Assembly (NCBI GenBank): GCA_020632925.1
Contig: JACKER010000017.1
Coordinates: 170,884 to 234,883 of the forward strand
Length of the DNA: 64,000 bases
Origin: Alphaproteobacteria bacterium
GTDB lineage: Bacteria > Myxococcota_A > UBA796 > GCA-2862545
Direction of reading: 5' to 3'
Made by a program: the position numbers and the translations under genes
Notes under the pieces: model-generated
Seen by the model: the letters and a program-made list of their open reading frames with translations, nothing else
Told to the model about the DNA's origin: nothing
The model's database searches: none
Shown here: piece after piece, positions 1-6,923 of the stretch
How positions within the stretch are numbered: the first letter of the stretch is position 1
Layout of the letters: the number at the start of each line of letters is the position of its first letter

Positions 1-26
1 CGGGCGATCAGCTCGTCGCGGTCCAT
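1..26 (-). CDS. Possible 5' end of a minus-strand gene (partial)
   Basis: An ATG on the minus strand at 26-24 opens a frame that reads MDRDELIAR up to the window edge. That is a plausible protein start, and it would be divergent from the gene at 76. Only nine codons are visible, so no product can be named and the assignment is weak. Confidence 0.25.
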
Positions 27-75
27 CGGCGCCTCGGTCGCCCATGGTACCCCCTGTCGGGAGCCCGGAGGCGCG

Positions 76-396
76 ATGGCGTGTGACACGTGCGGACCGA
101 TCGGAGCCCGCGCCTACGGCGGGCAGAAGGGCGGTCGTCCCGAGGAGGACACCTGGTTGCCGGCGGCGGCGCAGGGGCTGGAGATGGTCCGTGAGGAGGG
201 CGGCGGGGACCGGGTGCGGCGCCTGGTGAGGTGCCCGGCGTGCGGCGACCACTTCCTCTCCTGGACCGACTACGAGTTCCTGGTGGGTGGCACCGAGGAC
301 GAGCAGGGCATCGTGCGCCTCGACGCGGCCACGACCGAGCGCGCGCTGGCGGCGCGGTGGTTGCTCGAGGTGCTCCACGAGGTCCGCGGCTACTGA
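76..396 (+). CDS. Small zinc-ribbon-like hypothetical protein
   Basis: This 106-residue protein has two Cys pairs, CDTC at residues 3-6 and CPAC near residue 53, spaced as in a metal-binding zinc ribbon. The C-terminal half is acidic and helical-looking. A GGAGG at 67-71 lies four bases before the ATG and fixes the start. I do not recognise the family. It is followed by about 190 non-coding bases before comM, so it is probably transcribed on its own. The two CxxC motifs make a zinc-binding or nucleic-acid-related role possible, but that is only an inference. Confidence 0.6.
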   Translation: MACDTCGPIGARAYGGQKGGRPEEDTWLPAAAQGLEMVREEGGGDRVRRLVRCPACGDHFLSWTDYEFLVGGTEDEQGIVRLDAATTERALAARWLLEVLHEVRGY

Positions 397-587
397 CGGG
401 GACGTCCGTCGACGTCCGTCGGTCCCGTCACGAGGATCGAGCGTGATCCTCCGCTGACCGCGGAAGCGACGGGGCGCAGGACGTCCCAGGGCTTCCGTCG
501 GTCCGTGGTCCGACGATCCGCGTGGAGACACGATCGTCGTCGTGGCACGCGCCGTGCTCTGGCCGCCCGCAACGTCGGGAGGTCGCG
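397..587. other. Intergenic region with hairpin before comM
   Basis: No gene is seen here. A perfect 7-bp stem with a 6-base loop (GAGGATC 432-438, GATCCTC 445-451) lies about 40 bases after the preceding stop and could end that transcript, although no T-run follows. A ten-base direct repeat (GACGTCCGTC) sits at about 400-420. The comM promoter is probably in the second half, but I cannot identify clear -35 and -10 boxes. Confidence 0.35.
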
Positions 588-2078
588 GTGTCGGTGGTCA
601 CGGTCACGTCGGGGGTGCTGCAGGGGGTGGACGCCGTGCCGGTGCGGGTCGAGGTGGACCTGCTCCGGCGGCTGCCCGCCGTCTGCATCGTGGGGCTGGC
701 CGCCTCCGCCGTGAAGGAGAGCGGGGAACGCATCCGCAGCGCGATCGAGGCGATCGGCGAGGAGTTCCCCCGCAAGCGGGTGGTCGTGAACCTCGCGCCC
801 GCGGACCTGCGCAAGGAGGGGACGGCGCTCGATCTGCCCATCGCGCTCGGCATCCTCGCCGCCGCGGAGATCGTGCCCGCCGAGGTCGTCGAGGGGGTCC
901 TGGCCTACGGCGAGCTCGCGCTGGGCGGCGAGCTGCGGGCGGTGCGCGGGGTGATGGCGACCGCGCTGCTCGCGCGGAGCCTCGGCAAGACGCTGGTGGT
1001 GCCCACGGAGGCGGCGTCGTCGGCCGCGCTGGTGCCCGGCGTGCGGGTCGTCGGGGCGGACCACCTGGGCGACGTGGTGCGCTGGCTGCGGGGCGAGCAG
1101 GAGCTCCACGCGGTTCCGTTGAACGAGGCGCGCGCCGAGCCCGCGGGCATCGATCTCGCCGACGTGCGCGGGCAGCACATCGCGCGGCGGGCGCTCGAGA
1201 TCGCGGCGGCCGGCGCCCACCACCTGCTGCTCATCGGTCCGCCGGGCTGCGGGAAGTCGATGCTGGCGCGCCGGCTACCCACCATCCTGCCCGCGCTGGG
1301 GTTCGCCGAGGCGCTCGAGGTCACGCGCGTCTACGACACCGTCCGCGGGCTCGGGACCGAGGCGTTGGTCTCCGAGCGACCGTTCCGCGCGCCTCACCAC
1401 TCGGTCACGGTCGCGGGGCTGGTCGGGGACCAGACGCTGCGGCCCGGGGAGATCTCGCTCGCCCACCACGGCGTGCTCTTCCTCGACGAGGCGCCCGAGT
1501 TCCAGCGCGCCGCGCTCGAGGTGCTCCGCCAGCCGCTCGAGGAGGGCGTGGTGCGGCTGTCGCGGGCTCGGGGAACCGTCGAGCTGCCGGCGGCGCTGAC
1601 GCTGGTGATGGCCTGCAACCCGTGCCCGTGCGGGAACCGGGGGCACGGACGCTGCGCCTGCAACGACGGCGAGGTCCACCGCTACCTCCGGCGCCTCTCG
1701 GGGCCGCTGCTCGACCGGACGGACCTGTGCGTCCAGCTCCAGCCCGTCTCGCCGCGCGAGCTCGTGTGCTCGCCTCCCGGGGAGAGCTCGGCCCGCGTGG
1801 GCGAGCGCGTCGCCGCCGCCCAGGAGCGACGCATGGCCCGCGGGCAGCTGCTCGCGAACGCGCGGCTCGAGCCCGAGGCCCTGGAGCGTCACGCCCGGCC
1901 CACCGACGAGGCCCGCGAGGCCCTGGTCCGCGGCGTCGACCGCTACGCGCTGTCCGGACGCGGCGTGTCGCGGGTCCTGCGGGTCGCGTTGACGCTCGCC
2001 GACCTCGACGGCGCCCGGCGCGTCGAGGAGCGCCACGTCGTGGAGGCGCTCGGCTTCCGGCCCCCACCGGGCCTCTGA
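588..2078 (+). CDS. comM: ComM/YifB-family AAA+ ATPase (Mg-chelatase-like)
   Basis: ComM is a hexameric AAA+ helicase that drives branch migration on RecA-made D-loops during natural transformation. This 496-residue protein has the family's usual length. It carries an N-terminal Lon-S5-like domain (residues about 20-150), a Walker A motif GPPGCGKS near residue 217, a Walker B LFLDEAPE near residue 300, and the MACNPCPCG segment with paired cysteines typical of YifB/ComM (residues about 343-360). A Mg-chelatase C-terminal domain follows. The GTG at 588 is chosen because GGGAGG at 577-582 lies five bases upstream. It lies directly upstream of recA in the same direction, with 45 bases between them, which fits a joint role in recombination. 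Confidence 0.93.
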   Translation: MSVVTVTSGVLQGVDAVPVRVEVDLLRRLPAVCIVGLAASAVKESGERIRSAIEAIGEEFPRKRVVVNLAPADLRKEGTALDLPIALGILAAAEIVPAEVVEGVLAYGELALGGELRAVRGVMATALLARSLGKTLVVPTEAASSAALVPGVRVVGADHLGDVVRWLRGEQELHAVPLNEARAEPAGIDLADVRGQHIARRALEIAAAGAHHLLLIGPPGCGKSMLARRLPTILPALGFAEALEVTRVYDTVRGLGTEALVSERPFRAPHHSVTVAGLVGDQTLRPGEISLAHHGVLFLDEAPEFQRAALEVLRQPLEEGVVRLSRARGTVELPAALTLVMACNPCPCGNRGHGRCACNDGEVHRYLRRLSGPLLDRTDLCVQLQPVSPRELVCSPPGESSARVGERVAAAQERRMARGQLLANARLEPEALERHARPTDEAREALVRGVDRYALSGRGVSRVLRVALTLADLDGARRVEERHVVEALGFRPPPGL

Positions 2079-2123
2079 AGAGTTTCGTTCGAATGCGGGG
2101 AGTTCCCGCGAAAGGAGAGTGAG

Positions 2124-3131
2124 ATGAGCCAGGAAGAGAAGATGAAGACCCAGGCGCTCGACGCGACGCTCGACGCCATGGAGAAGAAGTTCGGCAAGGG
2201 CATCGTCATGCGCCTGGGCGACCAGGCGAAGACCGAGGTGGAGGTCATCTCCACCGGATCGGTGGCGCTGGACGAGCTCGTCGGCGTGGGTGGGTACCCG
2301 CGCGGGCGGCTGGTCGAGATCTTCGGGCACGAGTCGTCGGGCAAGACCACGCTCGCGCTGCACGCCATCGCCGAGGTCCAGCGCCGCGGGGGCACCGCCG
2401 CCATGGTGGACGCCGAGCACGCGCTCGACCCGACCTACGCCGCTCGGCTCGGCGTGGACCTCGACAAGCTGCTGGTGTCGCAGCCCGACTCCGGCGAGCA
2501 GGCCCTCGAGATCACCGAGGCGCTCGTGCGCAGCGGTGCGGTCGACCTGGTCGTCGTGGACTCGGTCGCCGCCCTCACGCCGCAGGCCGAGATCGACGGT
2601 GACATGGGCGACCAGCACGTCGGGCTGCAGGCGAGGCTGATGTCGCAGGCGCTGCGCAAGATCACGTCGGTGGTCGGCCGGACGCACGCCGTCGTCATCT
2701 TCATCAACCAGATCCGCCAGAAGATCGGCGTCACCTGGGGCAACGGCGAGACCACCACGGGCGGCAACGCGCTGAAGTTCTATGCCACCCTGCGGCTCGA
2801 GGTGAAGCGCATCGGTGCGGTGAAGAAGGGCGACGACGTCGTGGGCAACCGGACGCGAGTGAAGACCGTCAAGAACAAGGTCGCACCGCCCTTCCGGCAG
2901 ATCGAGGTCGACATCATGTACGGCCGCGGCGTGTGCCGGGTGGGGGAGGTCCTGGAGAAGGCGCAGCAGCTCGGCCTGCTCTCCAAGAACGGCAGCTGGT
3001 ACTCGTTGGGCGAGGAGCGCCTGGGCCAGGGCTACGAGACCGTCCGCGAGCAGCTCACGAACGATCCGGCGATGCTCGAGCGCGTGCTGCGCATGGTCGA
3101 GGCGTCGTCCGGCGTCGCGGCCGCCAAGTAG
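2124..3131 (+). CDS. recA: Recombinase RecA
   Basis: RecA forms ATP-dependent filaments on single-stranded DNA, performs strand exchange and triggers LexA cleavage. The 335-residue protein shows Walker A GHESSGKTT near residue 71, the polymerisation and core segments (VDAEHALDP, QPDSGEQALE), the Walker B region VVVDSVAALTPQAE, and the conserved loop INQIRQKIGVTWGN followed by the DNA-binding GGNALKFY. The acidic C-terminal tail common in enterobacterial RecA is short here (ends SSGVAAAK). An AAGGAGAG Shine-Dalgarno sequence precedes the ATG. The next gene starts nine bases after the stop, so recA probably heads or belongs to a long operon running to 8602. I see no convincing LexA box in the 45-base upstream gap. 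Confidence 0.98.
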   Translation: MSQEEKMKTQALDATLDAMEKKFGKGIVMRLGDQAKTEVEVISTGSVALDELVGVGGYPRGRLVEIFGHESSGKTTLALHAIAEVQRRGGTAAMVDAEHALDPTYAARLGVDLDKLLVSQPDSGEQALEITEALVRSGAVDLVVVDSVAALTPQAEIDGDMGDQHVGLQARLMSQALRKITSVVGRTHAVVIFINQIRQKIGVTWGNGETTTGGNALKFYATLRLEVKRIGAVKKGDDVVGNRTRVKTVKNKVAPPFRQIEVDIMYGRGVCRVGEVLEKAQQLGLLSKNGSWYSLGEERLGQGYETVREQLTNDPAMLERVLRMVEASSGVAAAK

Positions 3132-3140
3132 GGGTGCGCC

Positions 3141-3542
3141 GTGCGCGTCGTCCATCGCAACATCGCCCTGTACGAGGCGACCGGGCGCCTGTGCCGCGAG
3201 GTCGACGCCACGGCGACCCTGGTCGAGCGCATCGGACGTGGTGCGCTCGCGCAGTGGACCCGCCACTCGGTGCTCACGCTCGCGCTGATCGTGTCGGGAC
3301 CCGATCCCGACGAGGACCGCGCCCTGCAGGAGTGTGCCCGCGTGCGCGAAGACCTGCGGGTGTGCGCGGCTGTCGCGGGCGCCAGCGCCCCCCTGCTCCG
3401 GGCGCTCGGTCACCTCGACCGGGTCGCCGAGCTCCTCGAGACCTGGGCCGGGCCCGAGGGATCGCCCATCGTCGTCTCCGTGCCGGTCACCACGGCCGAG
3501 GTCGCCGTGCGGCGGCCGGTCGGGGCCGAAGGATCGGGCTAG
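3141..3542 (+). CDS. Hypothetical helical protein
   Basis: A 133-residue protein starting at GTG nine bases after recA. It is rich in Ala, Leu, Arg and Glu and looks mainly helical (MRVVHRNIALYEATGRL at the N-terminus), resembling small four-helix-bundle proteins, but no diagnostic motif is visible. The C-terminal 35 residues contain a hydrophobic stretch (SPIVVSVPVTTAEVAV). The position between recA and an AgmX/PglI-type gene, with very short gaps, suggests co-transcription. Function unknown; coding status is supported by the tight packing and an uninterrupted frame. Confidence 0.6.
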   Translation: MRVVHRNIALYEATGRLCREVDATATLVERIGRGALAQWTRHSVLTLALIVSGPDPDEDRALQECARVREDLRVCAAVAGASAPLLRALGHLDRVAELLETWAGPEGSPIVVSVPVTTAEVAVRRPVGAEGSG

Positions 3543-3560
3543 ACTGCACGGGAGGTGCAG

Positions 3561-4220
3561 ATGGACCAGAAGACGAGGTGGGCGCTCCTCGGCCTGTTCG
3601 GGGGCGCGATGCTCATGATCGGCCTCTGGCTGTTCCTGACGGGTTCGCCGAGCACCACCAACCCCATCGCCCTCCAGGAGAACCGCGGCCTCCGTCCCCT
3701 GGGTCCGCAGAAGCGGCCCGTGTTCGAGCCGGTCGGCGCTCGGTCCATCAAGTCCGTCCACGATCGGGTCGGCGCGGTCCGCGTCGTCGGCCTCGAGCCC
3801 GTCCCCGGTGCGGACGGCCCCAAGGACGGAGAGCCTGACCAGATCGGCGAGAAGCGGGTGTACGCGATGGACCAGGCGGGCATCTCCGCGGCGGTCGACA
3901 GCGAGCGCTCCGAGCTCGAGGCCTGCTACGAGACCGCGCTCTTCCACACGCCGGACCTCGCGGGCTCGATGACCCTCGAGCTCCAGATCACCCCGGTCGA
4001 GGGCGAGACCGTGGCCCGGATCGAGACGGTGGACGTGGACACCGACATCGACGCCACCATCTTCGAAGGCTGCATCGCGACGGTGTTCGAGGACCTGCGT
4101 TTCCACGCGACCGAGCCGACCACGGTGCGGTACCCGCTGACGTTCCAGGCGGACGAGGAGGACGAGCAGGTGGCGGGCGCCCCCGCAGGCGCCCCCGCGG
4201 ACGAGCCGGGTCAGCCCTGA
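3561..4220 (+). CDS. Membrane-anchored protein with AgmX/PglI-type C-terminal domain
   Basis: This 219-residue protein begins with a short cytoplasmic stretch and one transmembrane helix (about residues 8-28, LLGLFGGAMLMIGLWLFL). A Pro/Arg-rich periplasmic linker follows, then a C-terminal domain with a conserved pair of cysteines (ELEACYETAL and EGCIATVF) and the ending VRYPLTFQ. That layout matches the AgmX/PglI C-terminal domain of myxobacterial gliding-motility and TonB-like proteins. The ATG at 3561 is preferred over an in-frame GTG at 3555 because GGAGG (3551-3555) lies five bases before it. Its stop overlaps the next start by one base. Whether it acts in motility or in energy transduction cannot be told from the sequence. 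Confidence 0.75.
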   Translation: MDQKTRWALLGLFGGAMLMIGLWLFLTGSPSTTNPIALQENRGLRPLGPQKRPVFEPVGARSIKSVHDRVGAVRVVGLEPVPGADGPKDGEPDQIGEKRVYAMDQAGISAAVDSERSELEACYETALFHTPDLAGSMTLELQITPVEGETVARIETVDVDTDIDATIFEGCIATVFEDLRFHATEPTTVRYPLTFQADEEDEQVAGAPAGAPADEPGQP

Positions 4221-4726
4221 TGTTGGTGTGGATGCTGGCGTGTGCATCGGTGCCGGAGCAGGTGCTCCCGGCGTCGGACGTGGCGTCGGTGTCCCGAGCG
4301 ACCGCCGAGGGTGTGGACACCCCGCCGGACCAGATCACGGTCACGCGGACCAGCGCCTCGGGGCGCTCCGTGGTGGCGGGCTGGGAGGAGGAGGCGCTCG
4401 GTAGCCGCCTGCTGGCCGTGGAGCGCGACGGCACGTCGTGGACGCTGGTGGACGCGAGCTGGAACGCGGACCGGCCGGCGCTGTCCGCAGACGGGACGCG
4501 GGTGGCCTTCGTCAGCGGGCGCACGGGCTTGGCGTCGGTCTGGATCGTGCCGTTCGAAGGCGGTGAGCCGCGGCAGCTCACCAACGTCGGGCTGCGTCGG
4601 GTCAAGGGGAGCACGGGCGCGCCCGAAGGCTTCGTCCCGCCCCCGATCGACGACGGGATGCACTTCGAGGGCGAGGTGCTCACCTGGACCGCGCCCGACG
4701 GCGTGCACCGGGTGGAGGCGCCATGA
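4220..4726 (+). CDS. Lipoprotein with TolB-like (PD40) propeller repeat
   Basis: The 168-residue protein starts MLVWMLACAS, a very short signal peptide with a lipobox (LAC), so it is probably anchored to a membrane as a lipoprotein. Residues about 90-125 contain one clear WD40-like/PD40 blade, DGTRVAFVSGRTGLASVWIV, as found in TolB and the tricorn family. One blade alone cannot make a propeller, so it may oligomerise or bind a partner. The ATG overlaps the previous stop by one base, and the stop overlaps the next start (ATGA), so translation is likely coupled. Confidence 0.7.
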   Translation: MLVWMLACASVPEQVLPASDVASVSRATAEGVDTPPDQITVTRTSASGRSVVAGWEEEALGSRLLAVERDGTSWTLVDASWNADRPALSADGTRVAFVSGRTGLASVWIVPFEGGEPRQLTNVGLRRVKGSTGAPEGFVPPPIDDGMHFEGEVLTWTAPDGVHRVEAP

Positions 4727-5967
4727 TCGCCGTCCTCGTCGGCGCGGCGTCCGCCCAGGACTACGCGTTCCCCTCCGAGGCCGACCACCAGTACTTCTAC
4801 CCCACGGCCTACGTGGACCATGGCGGCGTCACCGACTGGAACTGCGACAGCCTGACCTACGCGGGGCACCACGGGAACGACTTCGGCGTGGGTGGGTTCA
4901 CGGGGATGGACGCCGGACGCACCATCACCGCGGCGGCCGAGGGCGTCGTCTCCGCCACCAACGACGGCGAGTTCGACCGCTGCACCACGGGGAGCTGCGC
5001 GGGCGGCGGCGGCTTCGGGAACTACGTCTACATCGAGCACCCGGACGGCAAGACCACGATCTACGGGCACATGAAGCAGTGGAGCGTGCTGGTCTCGGTC
5101 GGCGACCCGGTCAGCTGCGGCACGCCGCTCGGCCAGGTCGGCAGCAGCGGGTACTCCACGGGGCCCCACCTGCACTTCGAGGTGCGCAACCCGACGTACG
5201 AGGACCCCTTCGACGGCACCTGCAGCGGACCGCCCAGCTACTGGAACGCCCAGGGCGCGCACGGTGCGCTCCCGGACCCGACCTGCCTCGCGCCGGCGGT
5301 CTGTCAACCCTCGGACGTGCTGTCCTGCGGCGACCTGCTGGCGACGGACAACGACGGCGCCGGCAGCACGAACGCGACCTGGCGGTACGGCTGTGACGAC
5401 TTCGTCTACACGGGACCCGAGCGGACCTGGACCTTCCGGACAGCCCTCGATCAGCCCGTCACCATCGAGGTGACCGGGCTCACGTCGGACCTCGACGTCC
5501 ATGTGCTGGACGACCCGGCCTGCGACGGGAACGGCTGCGTCGCGTCCTCGTCGAACCCGAACGCGGGCGACGAGTCGCTGACCTTCCAGGCGGCCGCGAA
5601 CACCGACTACGTGGTGGTCGTCGACGGGTGGCAGAGCGCGACGAGCGCGTACTCCCTGCGCGTCGACTGCCAGCCGGACCCGGGGCCGGAACACACCGCG
5701 GAGCCCGTGGACACGGGGGACACCGGCGGCACGGGGACCGGCGGGACCGGCACGGGGACGGGCACGGGTGCCGGCACGGGCTCGGGGACGGGCACGGGTA
5801 CCGGCGGGACCACGACCTTGGACCCGCGCCCCAGCGACGACCTCGACGACGGCGGCGTGGTCGGACATCTGCAGGACGACACCTGCGCCTGCGGCTCGAC
5901 CACGGGCGCGGGGCGCTCCTGGCTCGCGGCGGGGCTGATCGTGCTGGTTCGGAGGCGTCGTCGATGA
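4723..5967 (+). CDS. Secreted M23 (LytM) metallopeptidase with PPC domain and MYXO-CTERM-like signal
   Basis: This 414-residue protein has a short signal peptide (MIAVLVGAASA) and an M23 peptidase domain with the zinc ligands HHGND (near residue 48) and HLHFEV (near residue 150). A bacterial pre-peptidase C-terminal (PPC) domain follows at residues about 220-315, then a 45-residue Thr/Gly repeat linker. The end reads TCACGSTTG, then a hydrophobic helix, then five arginines. A Cys pair, membrane helix and Arg cluster is the arrangement of MYXO-CTERM sorting signals. M23 enzymes cut peptide cross-bridges in peptidoglycan or elastin-like substrates. The protein is probably exported, surface-anchored through the linker and then processed. 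It overlaps both neighbours by four bases. Confidence 0.88.
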   Translation: MIAVLVGAASAQDYAFPSEADHQYFYPTAYVDHGGVTDWNCDSLTYAGHHGNDFGVGGFTGMDAGRTITAAAEGVVSATNDGEFDRCTTGSCAGGGGFGNYVYIEHPDGKTTIYGHMKQWSVLVSVGDPVSCGTPLGQVGSSGYSTGPHLHFEVRNPTYEDPFDGTCSGPPSYWNAQGAHGALPDPTCLAPAVCQPSDVLSCGDLLATDNDGAGSTNATWRYGCDDFVYTGPERTWTFRTALDQPVTIEVTGLTSDLDVHVLDDPACDGNGCVASSSNPNAGDESLTFQAAANTDYVVVVDGWQSATSAYSLRVDCQPDPGPEHTAEPVDTGDTGGTGTGGTGTGTGTGAGTGSGTGTGTGGTTTLDPRPSDDLDDGGVVGHLQDDTCACGSTTGAGRSWLAAGLIVLVRRRRR

Positions 5968-6923
5968 TCGCGCTGACGTGGTTCGCATGCGGTTCCGGCG
6001 GGGGAGCTCCGGCTCCGGAGCCCGCCTCCGATCGTGCCTGGTTGCGGGTGGAGGGCCAGTCGCTGGCACTCGACGGGGCGGAGGTGCTGCCCTGGTCGGC
6101 GCTCGAGGCCGACCCGACCGACGAGGTCCAGCCGGCGCTCGTCACGGCGCTCGAGGGCGCGTCGCCACGGCCGGTGTGGTTCGAGCTCCCCGCCGACACC
6201 CCGTTCTGGAAGCTGCGGAAGCTGGTGGGTAGCGCGAAGGAGGCCGAGCACCCGGTGGCGGGCCTCGCGGTGTCCGGGCAGCGGGAGCAGGGCGTGAGCT
6301 GGCTGGCGCCGTCGCGCTACGGGTTGGCGGGGACGTGCTCGGAGCCCGTGGCCGTCAAGGGCGTGGAGCCGCTGGTGACGCTGTCGATCCAGAGCGGCGC
6401 GGACGGCGCCTGGGTCGTGGCGACGGCGACCTTCCTGCCGGTCACGGAGAAGGGCCCGGTCGACGGGTACGAGGACGCCTGCCTGGCCGTGCCGCCCTGC
6501 GAGGAGCTCTTCCCCGAGGGTCCCCTGCGCGAGGCCTGCGTGGTGGGCGAGGCGAAGGGGGCCGAGCGCCGGGTGGAGCTCGGCGGTGAGCACGGCTGTG
6601 TGCTGCCGATCGCACGTCAGCCCGAGCAGGTGGACGTGTGGCGGACCGATCTGGTCGAGGTGAGCCAGCGCCTGGGCCTGCAGGACCGACCGCTGCTCGT
6701 CGTGATGCCCGAGGCCCGGATCCGCCTCGACGCGCTCGTGGCCGTGATGGGCGGGCTGACCGCCGCGGGGGCGCGCGCTCCGGTGGGGTCGACGATGCTG
6801 GTGGAGGGCAACGACGGACCCCCGGTGTGCACGGCGACCGTGCGCGATCGGGCGTCGTTCGACGCCGCTGGGGCCCGCTGGCTGGGTGGGCGGCGACATC
6901 GCGAGGAGACGGCTCAGGAATGA
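5964..6923 (+). CDS. Lipoprotein with two ExbD/TolR-like segments
   Basis: The 319-residue protein starts MIALTWFACGSGG, a compact lipobox (FAC) followed by a Gly/Ala/Pro linker. Two regions look like the periplasmic domain of ExbD/TolR: residues about 25-105 (LRVEGQSLALDG ... VWFELPADTPFWKLRKLVGSA) and residues about 245-285 (PLLVVMPEARIRLDALVAVM ... AGARAPVG). Both have the family pattern of a short strand, an Asp/Glu-bearing turn and an amphipathic helix. Two Cys-rich stretches lie between them (DACLAVPPCEELF, GEHGCVLP). No N-terminal ExbD membrane helix is present. The resemblance is my reading of the pattern, not a database match. It is embedded in the recA-to-pgm operon by four-base overlaps. 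Confidence 0.6.
   Translation: MIALTWFACGSGGGAPAPEPASDRAWLRVEGQSLALDGAEVLPWSALEADPTDEVQPALVTALEGASPRPVWFELPADTPFWKLRKLVGSAKEAEHPVAGLAVSGQREQGVSWLAPSRYGLAGTCSEPVAVKGVEPLVTLSIQSGADGAWVVATATFLPVTEKGPVDGYEDACLAVPPCEELFPEGPLREACVVGEAKGAERRVELGGEHGCVLPIARQPEQVDVWRTDLVEVSQRLGLQDRPLLVVMPEARIRLDALVAVMGGLTAAGARAPVGSTMLVEGNDGPPVCTATVRDRASFDAAGARWLGGRRHREETAQE

Noticed and set aside
2079..2123. Possible LexA/SOS box upstream of recA
   Set aside because: A TTCGAA palindrome and two GTTC strings are present, but their spacing does not match the GTTC-N7-GTTC or GAAC-N4-GTTC types, and I cannot match another type with confidence.
1275..4247. A 990-residue open frame on the minus strand
   Set aside because: It lies antisense to comM, recA and the following genes; the composition is the Arg/His/Pro-rich kind expected of shadow frames in GC-rich DNA, and it has no motif.
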